Source: Oopsacas minuta
Lineage: Eukaryota > Porifera > Hexactinellida > Lyssacinosida > Leucopsacidae
Assembly: GCA_024704765.1 (NCBI GenBank)
Contig: JAKMXF010000317.1
Coordinates: forward strand, 182,194-246,193
DNA length: 64,000 bases
Direction: 5' to 3'
Shown: piece by piece, positions 9,770 through 21,380 of the stretch
Position numbering within the stretch: position 1 is the stretch's first letter
How the letters are laid out: every line of letters begins with the position of its first letter
Notes under the pieces: generated by a model
What the model was told of the DNA's origin: nothing
Database searches by the model: none
Seen by the model: only the letters and a program-made list of their open reading frames with translations
Made by a program: the position numbers and the translations under genes

Positions 9770-12700
9770 TTAACAAGATATATTAAAAGAACTCGCTACC
9801 TTATACACAAATAGTACACAAGGTTCGAACTTTTTAGTCCCAGAATTTTGAAATTGTTGGTGGAATGTATGTTTTTCTAAATTTTCACTACTATCATAAT
9901 ACTCCTTGTGCTTCCTCTGCGCTTGAATCAGTTGTCCTTCCACGAATTCTCTAATTTCAGTAAATTTCCGACGCAAAAGTGTTCATATGAAGTCTGGTTA
10001 TATCCAGGAAGTGGTCGTAAATAACTTGTTATGGGACTCTCTCGTCCATACATGATTTGAAAAGGTGATATCTCTTTCTATAGTGTGTTTCGAAGTGCGA
10101 TATGCAATAGTACCAATTGTAAGTATTTTTCCCAGTTCTCATTCTTCTCAGTATAGCATCAGAACATTTGGAGGACTGTTCTATTACTTCTTTCTACCGA
10201 ACCATTGCCCTGAGGGTGGTAAGGTGTTGAATGAGTTTTTCGGATTCCTAATGCGTTGCATGTTTCTTTCAAGAGCGTTGATTCAAAATTTCGTCCTTGA
10301 TCGGAATGAAAGAACTCAGGAATTCCATACATAGAAAATACCACACCAGAATTTCCGTTGTTGTCCCTGAATTTTATTAGACATAGGGTAACATTCCAAC
10401 CACTTTGTAAATTCGTCCTCTAAAACTTAGAGATACTGATTTTCCTTACTACTGACAGGAATCTCTAAGACAAGGGTGCTCAAACGGTGGCCCGCGAGAC
10501 CATTCGCTGTCGCCCGCGGATAATTATCTTATTTTCATTATTCATATATATACAATAGATTGACCTGCTTCAATCGTCAGATAATAATTGTTTTTTCTAA
10601 ATACTATATAGAAATAATTATAGATACTCTACGAATGCTTTAATGTTCCTAGTATAATACAGTATTTGGTAACTATAGTTTGAATTTAAGAATTCCATCA
10701 ATTATCAGAGCTTAACAAGTATAACGTAGGTCGTAGGATATTGATTTATTAGTTAAATCCAAGCAATATCATCACTCTCATTAGCAAAATTTCGTAGTTT
10801 AGGTAGATTTTTCTGCGATGTTATTCTACTATGAACAATACATAGTACCCCAAATCTAGGTTTAGTCCTATTGCCCACTTTCTAGAACACAAGCTGAGTT
10901 CAAAAGAGACATCAAATGATTCGAATCCATTTAAAAGATTATAATTTAAGTCAATAACCTGAATTTACAAGTAGAATCCATTGTTAAAGCAATATGAGGC
11001 CAAATAATATAGCTTGAAAATTGATTAAACTAAAGCCAAAGGCGATCTATGATTTGTGGCCCGTAGGTTTAAAAGTTTGAGTACCCCTGCTCTAAGACAT
11101 CTACCTGAAGTAGTTGCATGGCATGTCCAATAGGTGTATTCTGTATTCGTATTAACCCAATAAGCTAAATCTTTTAAGAGAATTAAAGTACGTTCCTCAT
11201 CTTGATGGCCAGCATCATCATCAGCCTGCTAGAGTAAATCACGACGCATAATTTCAGGTGCCACAATAACGGTTAGTAAATCAGAAAAAGGAATCGTTTT
11301 ATAATTGCGAATAACTGCCCCATCAACCAGTTGCAACTGAGACCCAATCTGTTTATTTCGTTTCAGCTCTGATCGATTCCACTGAGGAGTCGAAAAACGT
11401 TGAGAATACGGAATCATCTCTGATTCATACAGCATCTTTCCTAATACCGGAAGATTGAGCTGTTTACTTCGGATTTCTTTCATCGCAGGAAAGCGCGATA
11501 GTCCTATAAGCTCACATTGGGATTCCTTATGACAGGAATTCAGGTTTGAATCTGTCTTTTCCGTTATTGATATACGAGATGATGCATCCGCGTTATCATT
11601 GGTATTTCCTGGCCTATACTGTATTACGAAAACATATTCCGGTAACATGAGTACCAAACTCCACAGCCGCCCTATACTCTTCTGCCTTACTAACCACCCC
11701 AAAGGCTTATGATCTGTGAAAATGACAAAATTTCTTCCCAGTAGATAATGTCGGAAGCGTTTTACTGCCTCCACAATTGCAAGATATTCCAATGCCACGG
11801 TATCGTAATTTCTTAGCCGTCTACTATAATATGGTATCACCTGATTCTATTGTTCCAGCATTGCCCCCAATCCAGTGCGACTTTCATCTGTAAATATTTT
11901 AAACTTCTTTTTAATATCGTATCTACGAACTGTTTCTAAACACTCCCAATCCCCTTCATCATCTTAATTTATTGACGCTACTTGCAAATATGATTCTGGT
12001 TGAAATTGAAATTCTTCATCTACTGGACACGAGCTGGCATATATTTAATTCTCTACAATGTCTGCAAAGTTAATAGTACGAATAGTAGGCCCCTGTGCCC
12101 CCCTTTTAGCAAAGTTAAGGTTGATCCGATGACTCGTTAAGAAATCAGTGCCGAGAATATAATCTGTAATTAGTGGAGAAGTAATTTTAAACTTCTGGGA
12201 AGTTCGTAATTTACCAATCTGAATTTCTAATTTTACTTCCCCCACAGAGTTTATTCTTTTTCTAGAAGCGGTTAGCAATAGTTGCTCCCTGGTGCTATTT
12301 GATCCCTCTAAATCTGTTAATAATAGTGTTTGAAATTAGACTGACAAAATAGCTCTGTAGTTGAAGCCCTCTATTTGACTTAACAAGTGCATTTGTTTAA
12401 TTGGTTTACACAGTGTCACGATACTATTTCTTCTTTGCACAGCACACGGGTAATCATAACTTTCAGAATTGCCTTACATTCCCAATTGTTCCTTGATAGC
12501 TTCAACTGCTTCCTGGATTCCTTCTTTAGGTATCGAAGTATCCTTAATGGCAGTATCTTAGTGCCTTTGCTTTTTAGTTCTGTATTTGAATCAACGGTAG
12601 CAACGTATTCGGAACTCGGATGTTGTTGTTTTCCTTGCAAACGTATCAATATTTGAGCTCGTTTTATGGCTTCATTGGATGTTCGTACGTCCGGAGAGGT

Positions 12701-12890
12701 ACGTATATTGTCATACACCGACTTGGGAAGTCCGCGTATATACTGTTCGAATAACGGCTGTTCTCTAACTTCCTCGACCTTTTCAGGAAATGCTTTCTTA
12801 AGTAGGCGTTTGAGTCAAGTGAATTTAATATCCTCCGGCTTAAAACCTCTCGCAATACGGTCAAGATCTTTACGATTTTTTCGAAAAATG
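9770..12890 (-). pseudogene. Ty3/Gypsy LTR-retrotransposon relic (gag-protease-RNase H-integrase), reverse transcriptase missing
   Basis: Read on the minus strand. A gag-like region at about 12890-12416 contains FEQYIRGLPK and AIKRAQ. A retropepsin-like fold at 12278-12045 contains ITDYILGTDFL. RNase H at about 11920-11500 contains FKIFTDES, then IPYYSRRL, YLAIVEAVKRFRHYLLG and FTDHKPL. The integrase zinc-finger region is at about 11330-11105 (AGHQDEERTLILLKDLAYW). The integrase core and C-terminus run from 10344 to 9770 (FHSDQGRNFES, THSTPYHPQGNGSVERSNRT). Only about 120-170 nt separate the protease from the RNase H, so the reverse transcriptase domain is absent. Stops and frameshifts are frequent. 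A hAT MITE (10471-11089) interrupts the integrase. LTRs were not recognised. Confidence 0.88.
10471..11089. mobile_element. 619-bp non-autonomous hAT element (MITE) with 8-bp target duplication
   Basis: The left end CAAGGGTGCTCAAAC (10471-10485) is the inverted counterpart of the right end GTTTGAGTACCCCTG (11075-11089), two mismatches. GTGGCCCG-type subterminal motifs occur just inside both ends. A perfect 8-bp duplication CTCTAAGA lies at 10463-10470 and 11090-11097. TIR sequence and 8-bp TSD are diagnostic of hAT. No transposase is present inside. It is inserted in the integrase part of the Gypsy relic. Confidence 0.93.
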
Positions 12891-13500
12891 AGCCAACGAG
12901 GACTCGTTGAGGTATTGCGACAATTTATAGCAAGTAAATACAATGTGTTAATTACACTTTTATTACAGTACAAGCATAATTTACTATCAAGTCCGTCGGA
13001 AATACGAGATCTGGGAAACCTGTAAAAGACAGTACCGCTCCCGTATACTCCCTAGGCTTCAGAAGTGCCAATCACTTCTAGCTCAATGTCAGATGCACCT
13101 TTATTAATTATATATATTTATATAGTGTACATTCATGCATTATAGTATATATATATACAGATAATTGTCATATATTTCTAATTGTCATATATATCTAATT
13201 ATCGATTAATCAAGTTATCGAGTTAATTGTTTATCAGTAATTATTGAAAACAAATTTATTCAAGAGTTTATTGGCTATAAACTTTATCGGTTAGTGCATA
13301 GTACGCATCATAACCTGCTCCCCATGATTAACTGGCATATATATATGACAATAGCGTAAATTTAAAGTTGAGACACCCATTTTGGCCCCCCAGAATGTTT
13401 ATTTTTGAAGAGTTTTAAATCCGTCCAATCTTGGTACATTTGGAGCTCTATCTTAGATATTTCAGAAATATTTTAAATTTTTAGGCCGTAGCTAGTATAA
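12891..13500. other. Intergenic, probable 5' remains of the Gypsy relic
   Basis: Up to about 13025 the sequence could be more gag leader read on the minus strand. Beyond that it is AT-rich (TATATA runs at 13110-13200) with nothing recognised. Confidence 0.35.
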
Positions 13501-13600
13501 AGGAAGAGGAGGCAGTTGCCTCATCTCCCTATTGTTATCGCCATTATATTGAGGAAAATATCCATCGTTGCCTCCTCGCTCTGGGACCTCTAGTTATGCC
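13501..13600 (-). repeat. Dispersed repeat, copy 2
   Basis: Reverse complement of the block at 2700-2787, sharing GCATAACTAGAGGTCCC-, GCGAGGAGGCAACGATG- and TCCTCAATATA-type segments in the same order with substitutions. Confidence 0.65.
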
Positions 13601-13824
13601 CCAGATTTTGTCCTGGCAACCCTGACATTTGATAAGAACCCACTTCCATAAGTTGATTCCATCAATGTCTTCCCTCACTATCGTATATGTGGAGTAATAG
13701 AATTGAGTTGGGCACAGAATATTATGTAGATTACGAAACTCTTTGAAAAAATATTTCTATTACGAAATTTTTGCAAGTGTGATTTTAAAATAAGGTGTCA
13801 GAACTTTATATTCCAAAATTGTTT

Positions 13825-14850
13825 CTTAAATATGGGAAACTTCCAAAATCTTAATTGCATTTGTGACTATTCCATACCTTCAAAAAGCGAGAGTGAGATG
13901 CTTCAACAGCTTGTTCTGAGAGAAACCCCAGACCCTTTCCCGAAGGAAGATAGTTTTAAACAAAAGGTACATTGTGGCGCCAAACAACGTGGACTTTGGT
14001 TGAACATGGTAGCCCTGTATTATTAAATGCATCTTCGAATTGATGAATCTGATCAATGTATTCACTTTCAATATTTATCCCGAAGCAAGATGCAACCACA
14101 TCACTAAATCTCTTCAGGGCAATGAAGGCAAAGTTTGAAGGAGGAAAGGCAAGTCCATTACACATAGTGAACAGTTTACGTATTGCATTCCTTCGAATGC
14201 ATTTCCATGGTCTGTGCTACGTTTAATGTTATTATCTCTTAGTAGAGATTCGTGCTTGAATTTCTCTTCCTCAGACATTGTTGTTAGTATGGCATCGTAC
14301 ATTTTGTCACACTCCTAACATCAAATGTAACTCTGGAATATTGAATCTATCCATTGTATTAGACATCGATATTCCTATTGGAGGGAGATCTTCCACGCCC
14401 ATACAATCAATTGCGTGTCATTTTGGATCACCACTGTAGATTGTAGAAAGTTTGTCGATCATCGTTGAATATAGAAGAGAAGGCGTTTCACAGTAATAAT
14501 TTCTGAATATAATTTTAGAACTGAAGATGAGACAATGACCTATTCTCTTCATGCTCAATGACAAAGCATTTCACTCAAGACAAAATGTTAATATTGCAAA
14601 GTTTTGTAATTAGAAATTAAACTTTTACAGTAATAATTACTGAATATAATTTAATGATTGAAAGCTGAGATACCTGTATGTAGTCTGGGTCTCGTTTACA
14701 CCTGGACGACTATCCCAAGTACACCAGATGCATGGATACCGCCCTGCCATTAAACTGATCAATATACATCCAGCTTTGAAGTCAACGGTAAGTGTGACAT
14801 CATAGTTTGTCTGAAAAATGCTTATTTGATTGTACTGAAAATCCACTAAA
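13825..14850 (-). pseudogene. Degenerate transposon-encoded protein (CxxC-WDSR / PELHLMLG / GKGLGFLSEQ family)
   Basis: Minus-strand pieces in order are: DFKAGCILISLMAGRYPCIWCTWDSR (14846-14640); SNTMDRFNIPELHLMLGV (about 14375-14320); KMYDAILTTMSEEEKF (14302-14255); LKRFSDVVASCFG and EDAFNNTGLPCSTKVHVVWRH (14165-13970); GKGLGFLSEQAVEASHSRF (about 13945-13885). This ordered motif set matches, from memory, a repetitive invertebrate protein family that I believe is transposon-borne; I cannot name the superfamily. Frameshifts, an in-frame stop after VPFV and AT-rich gaps (some intron-like; CAG/GTATCT at about 14673) show it is dead or heavily interrupted. Confidence 0.6.
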
Positions 14851-15069
14851 AATTATAACAATTTTCAGGAAGCTTGCTAACCCAAAGATATATAAGCTTA
14901 TCTACATAATTCTCATTCCTTAAGCTGAGTACGAGTTTAAGAAAAGTTTATAATTCAATCGTTGAAGATTATCGCCATATGTTTACCATAAAATCGCTCT
15001 AGTAATGTATTGATGTCATCACATCTTACCACAAAAGTTTTCTTAATATCAGTTTGATACTTTTCTTTA

Positions 15070-16423
15070 CAGTATGTCCCGAAAGTCTTTTCCTATAGTA
15101 ATTTTAGATATATTAGACTACCAAAACTTGATTAATTGAATTCGAATATTCTGAACTCAATTTATTGAATATTCAAACAATTGTGAACACATTAGATCAA
15201 GTGATATAGGCTTATCAACTTCAGAGACTTCTTTAGCAGCATTTATTTGATCTCGAATATTCATTCACAAAATAATGTCCGAATCGTTACATTCCTCTCA
15301 GAATTTATTTCGTGCAAAGGCTATTGGAATGTTAGAGGCCGGAGTTACGCAGAAACAGGTGTCCCAAGCCCTTGGAAAGACCACACGTACCATCAGCAAT
15401 TGGTGGAAACGAAATAAATTGGACCAGAGTCTCAGCGATAAACCGAGGTCAGGAAGGCCTTTATCGCTCACAAGGACAGCGAAAATAGTTATTTCCAAAT
15501 CTGTTGGTAAGAGGCACCAATCTACACGAAAATTGGCAAAGAGACTAACCGTTCGTGGACACCCGACTTCCAAATCAGCGGTGCATCGCTATTTGAGAGA
15601 AAATCTTGGTCTTAAGAGCTACAAACGGCCACATCAGCCAAAATTGACCGAAAAACAGAAAGATCATCGCCTAAATTTCTGTAAACAAAGGCCATTTTGG
15701 TCGGCTGAACAATGGAGCAATGTTATTTTCTCCGATGAAGCTCCGTTTTATCTATTTCAGCCTTCCAACCCATAAGCCGATCGCGTCTGGAGTTCTGATG
15801 CCAAAAATGTCCCGCCGGTCCTCACTATTAAGTTTCCTTCTCATCTTATGGTTTGGGGGGCTATGTCGGCTCGTGCTGTATCAGAATTACACATTCTGTC
15901 ACCCAAATGCACTGTAAATGCCAAGTACTATGTTGATGAGATACTAGCTGGACCTTGTCAAGATTCGTTTGCTCGCAAAAGATTACTGGTACAATTCTAC
16001 AGCGAAGACTTTGCCAAAACATGTCCAATTCTGTTTTCCAACAGGATGGAGCTCCCGCTCATACTTCAAAATTAAGTCAGCAGTGGTGCCAACTAAATCT
16101 TCCAAACTACTGGGCGAAAGAAGTGTGGCCAGGCAACTCTCCTGATTTATCTCCAATTGAGAACTTGTGGGCGTATGTGAAAAATGAACTTTCTGAGCTA
16201 CCAGCTGCTTCAAATTTAGACTTGCTGAAAAATCAACTCAAAAATGTGTGGGCTGACATCAGCCCTGACCTACTCAAGAGGTTGATGGATGGAATGCCAG
16301 CTAGGATGAGAAAGTGCATAGATTTGAATGGCGGTAATATTGGAAAATAATGAAACCTATATTCCATTTCGTATGGCTGCGATGAATAATTTTCTGATAG
16401 GAAAAGACTTTCGGGACATGCTG
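15070..16423 (+). mobile_element. Tc1/mariner-superfamily element (DD37E), 1354 bp, complete ends
   Basis: TA duplications at 15068-15069 and 16424-16425 flank inverted repeats of about 27 bp. Left end CAGTATGTCCCGAAAGTCTT (15070 onwards) and complement of the right end CAGCATGTCCCGAAAGTCTT differ at one base, and pairing continues through TTCCTAT. Length, TA target and the enclosed transposase identify an IS630-Tc1-mariner element. It must have been inserted recently enough to keep its ends, but its transposase is broken. Confidence 0.92.
15275..16350 (+). pseudogene. Tc1-like transposase, broken
   Basis: N-terminal paired-type helix-turn-helix (residues about 10-60: FRAKAIGMLEAGVTQKQVSQ, then KPRSGRPLSL as the linker) and a second HTH (HQSTRKLAKRL, SAVHRYLRENLGLKSYKRP). 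The catalytic core has the first Asp in VIFSDEAPF, the second Asp in VFQQDGAPAHTS and the Glu in SPDLSPIENLW; 37 residues lie between the second Asp and the Glu, i.e. DD37E. Lesions are an in-frame TAA at 15773 and a frameshift between about 15980 and 16030. Without these the protein would be about 350 residues, the usual size. It lies within the terminal repeats at 15070-16423. Confidence 0.9.
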
Positions 16424-16425
16424 TA

Positions 16426-17827
16426 CTGACATCAAGACTAACGGAAATGCACTCTATTAAATCTATGCAGAATTATTTCTTCTTCTCATAGTAATATCCC
16501 ATTGTCGGACAACGAATTCCAGGGTCAGGCAATACTGAAGACCCCGTTTTAAATTGATTGTTCGATATCTCACTAGTTGATTTAAGCTGCATGATCTTGC
16601 CGAACTCCATTCGTTGCTTCTTAGATTCTAAATTAGGTGGAAAATATGTAGAGTGTAAAGCGCTGACAAATAGAGGACACCCCGTTCCTGTCGTTGGAGT
16701 TGGAAACTTAATGCAATGTTCTCTCCTTCTTGAAAACGTTCTAACATGTTATGACAACCATAGTGATCGAGTGCATTTCTCTATATAAATGCTGGTGGTT
16801 ATTGTCAATCAGAGACCTTTTAGTGCATTGATGCGATGTACCTTGTGAAATTTAGCTCAATTGTTTGTTACAATGTCAAACAACCTTTGCTAGAGAATTT
16901 ATCATCGGTCTTCTTGGATGTTCATGTGAAATTTCGATTTAGCAAGAGAAAGTCTTCTTCCTCACATATGGGGTATTGATTACCAGGAGTACATGTTGAA
17001 CGGGTTTGATGCAAGAGATTGGGCCTATTAAACCGAATCGGCTGTTCCTGATGGGCATCACTACCCCAAACCTTTGTCAAATAAAGTTTACAGGTTGTAC
17101 ATAATATACATTTGGCTGAAGACAATTTTGATCTATAGTTACGGGTTCAAATACTTTCGTGTATTGTTCACCCTATTTTGTTAACTCATCAGCTGGTTCC
17201 TTGGATAACTGATGCGAAATGAGCTTAATATTGCCAACCTTGGCACAGCACCAACGATAAACCTTTAATTTTGCTGCTACATGCGCATCCATAATTAAGT
17301 GAAATATGTTTACCTAATTGGTAAGGTTAATATTGTTTTGAACTTTATGTTAGCGATGCAATGTGTTGCATGTTTATAGTTAGTATTTGGAATTGACCAC
17401 AAATAGCATCATAATGTGCATGAACTAGTGTAGTAATTGGTTAGTAATTGTCTTTTGTTGCAAAAAATGACTAAGACCACATCCTTTACCGTATACTAAT
17501 AAATTATTGACTAAAAACACTATTTAGTTATAATGAAAGGTTTCAAATTCAAAACTGCTGAAATCGGAACTAAAAGAGTTGACAGCTAATTTAGATATGA
17601 CAACAAATTTTATAATCACACCTGCAAAAATGTTTTGATTGAAATTGTTTTTTCAATACAATTTCGAAATCTGCTTAAAATTCGGTGTCCAACCTGTCAA
17701 TTTCATCAGAATGTTTTGACCGAGATCAAGATTTCATATACCCGTGGGTTGGAGAATTTCTATTTATCATTCTCAACATGAAAGAAGCCAGGGAAGATGT
17801 AATTCGATTACATAAAATATAAGGGTG
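16426..17827. other. Intergenic, nothing firmly recognised
   Basis: AT-rich with ORFs at 16558-16788 (+) and 16922-17125 (-). Both are cysteine-containing but match no family I can name, so this could be unrecognised transposon debris. Confidence 0.4.
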
Positions 17828-17999
17828 TACGAGTGGCACTCGGAAATTTTTTATTCACTCATTCAATTCATAGCAATTAATTCTTTCGACTGTTTTTATG
17901 TATTCTTCTATTGATCATATGTTAGTAACCCAAATTTCAAGTCAATACGATAATCCATTATACATATACTTCTCTTCAAGTGTTTAGTGTTTACCATTT

Positions 18000-19200
18000 T
18001 TGAGAAATACACTATGGATTTTTCGAGAACATTTCCACGCTGTGATATTCTACGATTTTAAGATTGGTTTAACTCATCGCGATTGTCATGAACGTTTGAC
18101 TCAGGCATTCCCATCATCTTCTCCATCATTTCCAACTGTTACCAACTGGTATCGTGAATTTTCACGAAAAAGGGAATCGCTTGGAGATGCCCCAAGAACT
18201 GGTAGACCGCAAACTGCGACAACAACTGATCATATAGAAATGGTACGAAGTTTAGTGGTTGAAGATCGACAGATCACGTATAATATGATCCAGAGCACGC
18301 TAGGGATTTCAGCATGGGCAGTGAGCAAGATATTGCATGAAGATCTTGGTCTACATAAGCTGGACAGTTGGTGGATCCTACATCTCTTGACTGATTCCCA
18401 AAACCAAGACAGGATTGATTGGTGTAAATCTATGCTAGTTAAATTCGATATGGGGAAGTCTAGTAGAATTTCTCAGATACAGTAGAACTCGGATAAGACG
18501 TACCCCCTCGGGAAACAGAAATTAGTACGTCTTAACCGAGTGTACGTCTTATCCGAATATGTTTGCATTACAAATAATGATGACTGATATTTTGGGATAT
18601 AAGAAATAGTACGTCTTAACCGAGTGTACGTCTTAAGCCGAGTACGTCTTATCCGAGTTCTACTGTAGTTACAAGCGATGAGACTTGGATATATTCATAT
18701 GAGCCTGAGAAAAGACACATTCTCGGCTTTAGGTGTTTCCTGACGAGGATGCCCCAACGAAGGTGGTGCGTGCAAGTGCAACTGGAAAACAAATGGTTGC
18801 CACTTTTGTTGGTAAAGAGGTCATGTAGCCACTGTACTGTTGACAGAACAAAGAACAGTAACTGCTAGATGGTATTGTACAGTTTGCCTTCCAGAAGTCT
18901 ATAATAACTTCTGTGAACAGGGTCGGAAGTCAGGACTTAGAGGGTTATTTTGCATCACGATAATGCCAGCTTTCACACAGCCAGTGCAATCCGAGACTTT
19001 CTTGCCGACAAACCCATTCAAATGCTTGGCCATCCGCCACATTCTCCTGACCTTGCACCTTGGACTTCTTTGTGTTTGCAAAGGTCAAAGGTCTTATGCC
19101 TGGTTCCTGTTTTTCATCTCCTAGTGAAGTTGTCGACGTCTATAAAGAACACCTTGATACCCAAACCAAATCACAGTGGTGTGACATGATAGAAAAGTGG
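18000..19200 (+). pseudogene. mariner (Mos1-like) transposase, broken and interrupted
   Basis: The N-terminal HTH is of the SETMAR/Mos1 type (FHAVIFYDFKIGLTHRDCHE, then PTVTNWYREFSR). DAPRTGRPQTATT and TYNMIQSTLGISAWAV continue the DNA-binding region, and KLDSWWILHLLTDSQ stands for the WVPHxL motif. The ORF runs to 18479, where the MITE enters, and resumes at 18668 as VTSDETWIYSYEPE, carrying the first catalytic Asp. LHHDNASFHTA (about 18948) gives the second Asp and HSPDLAP (about 19040) the third region, followed by a frameshift at the DFF motif. Further stops lie around 18825-18900. It cannot encode an active enzyme. Confidence 0.9.
18480..18665. mobile_element. 186-bp MITE nested in the mariner transposase
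   Basis: TA at 18478-18479 and 18666-18667. Terminal repeats are perfect over at least 21 bp: CAGTAGAACTCGGATAAGAC followed by G, and its exact complement at the right end. Inside are three to four further copies of TACGTCTTANCCGAGT. The TA target and CAGTA terminus fit a pogo/Tc1-type MITE. The insertion separates residues of the host transposase just before its VTSDETW motif. Confidence 0.93.
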
Positions 19201-19479
19201 TTTGAAAGGATGAAAAGTGTATAGAAGCTAGAGGTGAATCCTTTGAGAACATATAAAAATTTGAGTTCAATATCTTGAATACTTTTATGTGGCTAAAAAC
19301 TTTCCGAGTGCCCCTCGTAGGTATTAACCTGAAAAATTCTCATACACAGTTGCCAAAAATCAGTCATTTATACTCATTAGGCTACCACAAGATTAGTACA
19401 ATAAAATCACTTCAAGAAACAATACACTATATATTTTATAGCTATACACTGTTTTTCAACTAATCTTATACAATATTCT

Positions 19480-20490
19480 ATGGATTGTGAAAGGGCTGCG
19501 ATTGTTGAATTATTTTTTAAAGGAAAATCACAAGGCGAAATTTTAAATCCTCAAGGAGAAAGTTCGAATATAGAACTATCCTACGTTATCAGAAGATGGG
19601 AAGCATTCAGGATATGCCCAGAAGTGGTCGTCCAAATCTGTCACTACCCCTAGGATGAAGAAGTTCGTTAGGGACCGAATAAGGAGAAATCCTCTACGAT
19701 CTATGAGAAGAATGGCAGCTGAGGTCAACATATCCAAAGGATCCATGCAAAATCTGGTCATGATGAATTGGATTTCAGGTCGCATAAAAGGAAGACAGTT
19801 CATTTCCTTTCGGAGAATATTAAGCTGAAGAGGCTCTCGAGAAGCTAGGCCTTCTTATTCGGCTCGAAATTGAAAATCTTGATCGGTTTCTGTTCTCCGA
19901 TGAAAATTTTTCAGTATAGAGCAGGCTACTAACAAACAGAATACCAGAATATTAGCTCCAAACTATTCAAGCACCCCTGAGGATGTTTTGTGTGTACCTA
20001 GGACACCAAAACCCCGATCTATTATGCTATGGGCCGGTATTTCGGCGAATGGACGGACTCCACTAATATTTGTACCTGAAGACCTGAAGGGGTTAAGATA
20101 AATGCTGTAATCTATCGTTAGTTGATCCTTGAACCAGTAATTAAACACTCGAGCAGAAATCTATTTAGAAATCAACCATTTGTCTTTCAACAAGACGGTG
20201 CTCGGCTCACACCGCCAATGTCACTCAAAAATGGTTACATGAGAATATATCAGGATTTATTTCAAAGGAGGAATGGCCTCAAGTCCAGATTTGAACCCAA
20301 TGGACTTCTCGATCTGGGTCATATTGGAGGCAAAGGTTTGTGCAAAGTCTCACAACAATTCGGGCTCTTTGAAGAGATCATTGGTCAAAGAGTTGGAAAT
20401 ATTCCTCAGGAGGTACTGCGAACCGCAGTGGAGTCCTTTCCGACGCTACAAAGAAGTGTAGTCGAGAACAAACGTGGCTACATAGAGTAG
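19480..20490 (+). pseudogene. Tc1/mariner-superfamily (DD37D, maT-like) transposase, broken, copy 1
   Basis: Homologous to the copy at 49110-50124. The HTH region starts MDCERAAIVELFFKGKSQGE. Then come PRSGRPKSVTT-like sequence, VRDRIRRNPLRSMRRMAAEV and ISKGSMQNLV (19600-19760). The core has FVFQQDGA at about 20180 and SSPDLNPMDFSIW at about 20277-20315, and ends AVESFPTLQ...KRGYIE at 20490. Frameshifts at about 19565, 19655, 19850 and 20240 and several stops break it. No left terminal repeat was found. A possible right one (TTATTGGCCACCCTGTAA, about 22417-22434) lies beyond the 1.8-kb insertion at 20515-22317. Confidence 0.82.
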
Positions 20491-20700
20491 GATTTGTTTA
20501 TGTATTGTGAGGTATTGAAAAGTCGAGTGCGCATGAGCATTGGGGGATATTCTTTAGTTGAAATTTAGACTGTTTACAAGTATTTTGCAGAGCTACTTAA
20601 TATGTAAAGATATTCAGAAAACATAGTTATCAATTATTACTAGCCAATTGGAATTCATGTGTGTATTAAAATGAAAGTTGTATTGTAGTGGTTTCAAGTA

Positions 20701-20771
20701 TAATTGGCTTCTGGTAAAATCAAACATATAAATTTGAAATTCATATGTTTGATTTTACCAGAAGCCAATTA
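20701..20771. repeat. Perfect 29-bp hairpin
   Basis: The left arm (20701-20729) begins TAATTGGCTTCTGGTAAAAT. The right arm (20743-20771) is its exact complement, ending AGAAGCCAATTA. The loop is 13 nt (AAATTTGAAATTC). No mismatch in 29 bp implies recent formation or selection. Confidence 0.92.
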
Positions 20772-21380
20772 GCTGATTATTGACCCGACTCTATTTCCGG
20801 GAAAGTCAGAAGTAATCTTTACAAATTCAAATGTAGAAAATTGTTAAATACAATATACTAAAAAAAGAAACGAAATTAAGACTTGGTGACTTTTAAGGAG
20901 AATATATGAAGGAATTTCTGGTCGAATTAAAGCATTTGATTTGCCTTTACGCCTGTTAGTAGTAAAGTGCTAAAGAGATCTAAAATAGATAGGGAAAGTG
21001 ATAACACACAAATAGAAGAAATTTGGGAAAGACGAAGGAAAAGGTGGGAGTTATTTCAACAAATGTCAATTGTCTAAGTCTAATTATAATGAAACAAGAG
21101 CTAGAAAAATGAAAAGGGTGCTTAAACTTAAGGAAAGGTAGAAAGTAATGAGGGGAAAAAGTTGAAAATAAACATAAATCAAAGACTATTCCACATGATG
21201 TACATAGTGAGGACTGTATTTGGGATCAATCATCAGAAGATGTTGTATTTTATGATCATGGAAATTTACTCCTGTTGATTCTGATTGGTAACATGAAAAA
21301 CAAAAAACATTCATGTTTACATATGTAAGAGGAGTGATTTATTAAAATGGAGGTTTTGATAAAACTTCACAAATTCGTAA

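Larger units (their letters stand above)
17830..19317 (+). mobile_element. mariner element (DD34D type), 1488 bp, complete ends, with nested MITE
   Basis: TA duplications at 17828-17829 and 19318-19319. Left end CGAGTGGCACTCGGAAATTT and complement of the right end CGAGGGGCACTCGGAAAGTT differ at two positions. Removing the 186-bp MITE at 18480-18665 leaves 1302 bp minus one TA, the usual size of a mariner. Confidence 0.92.
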
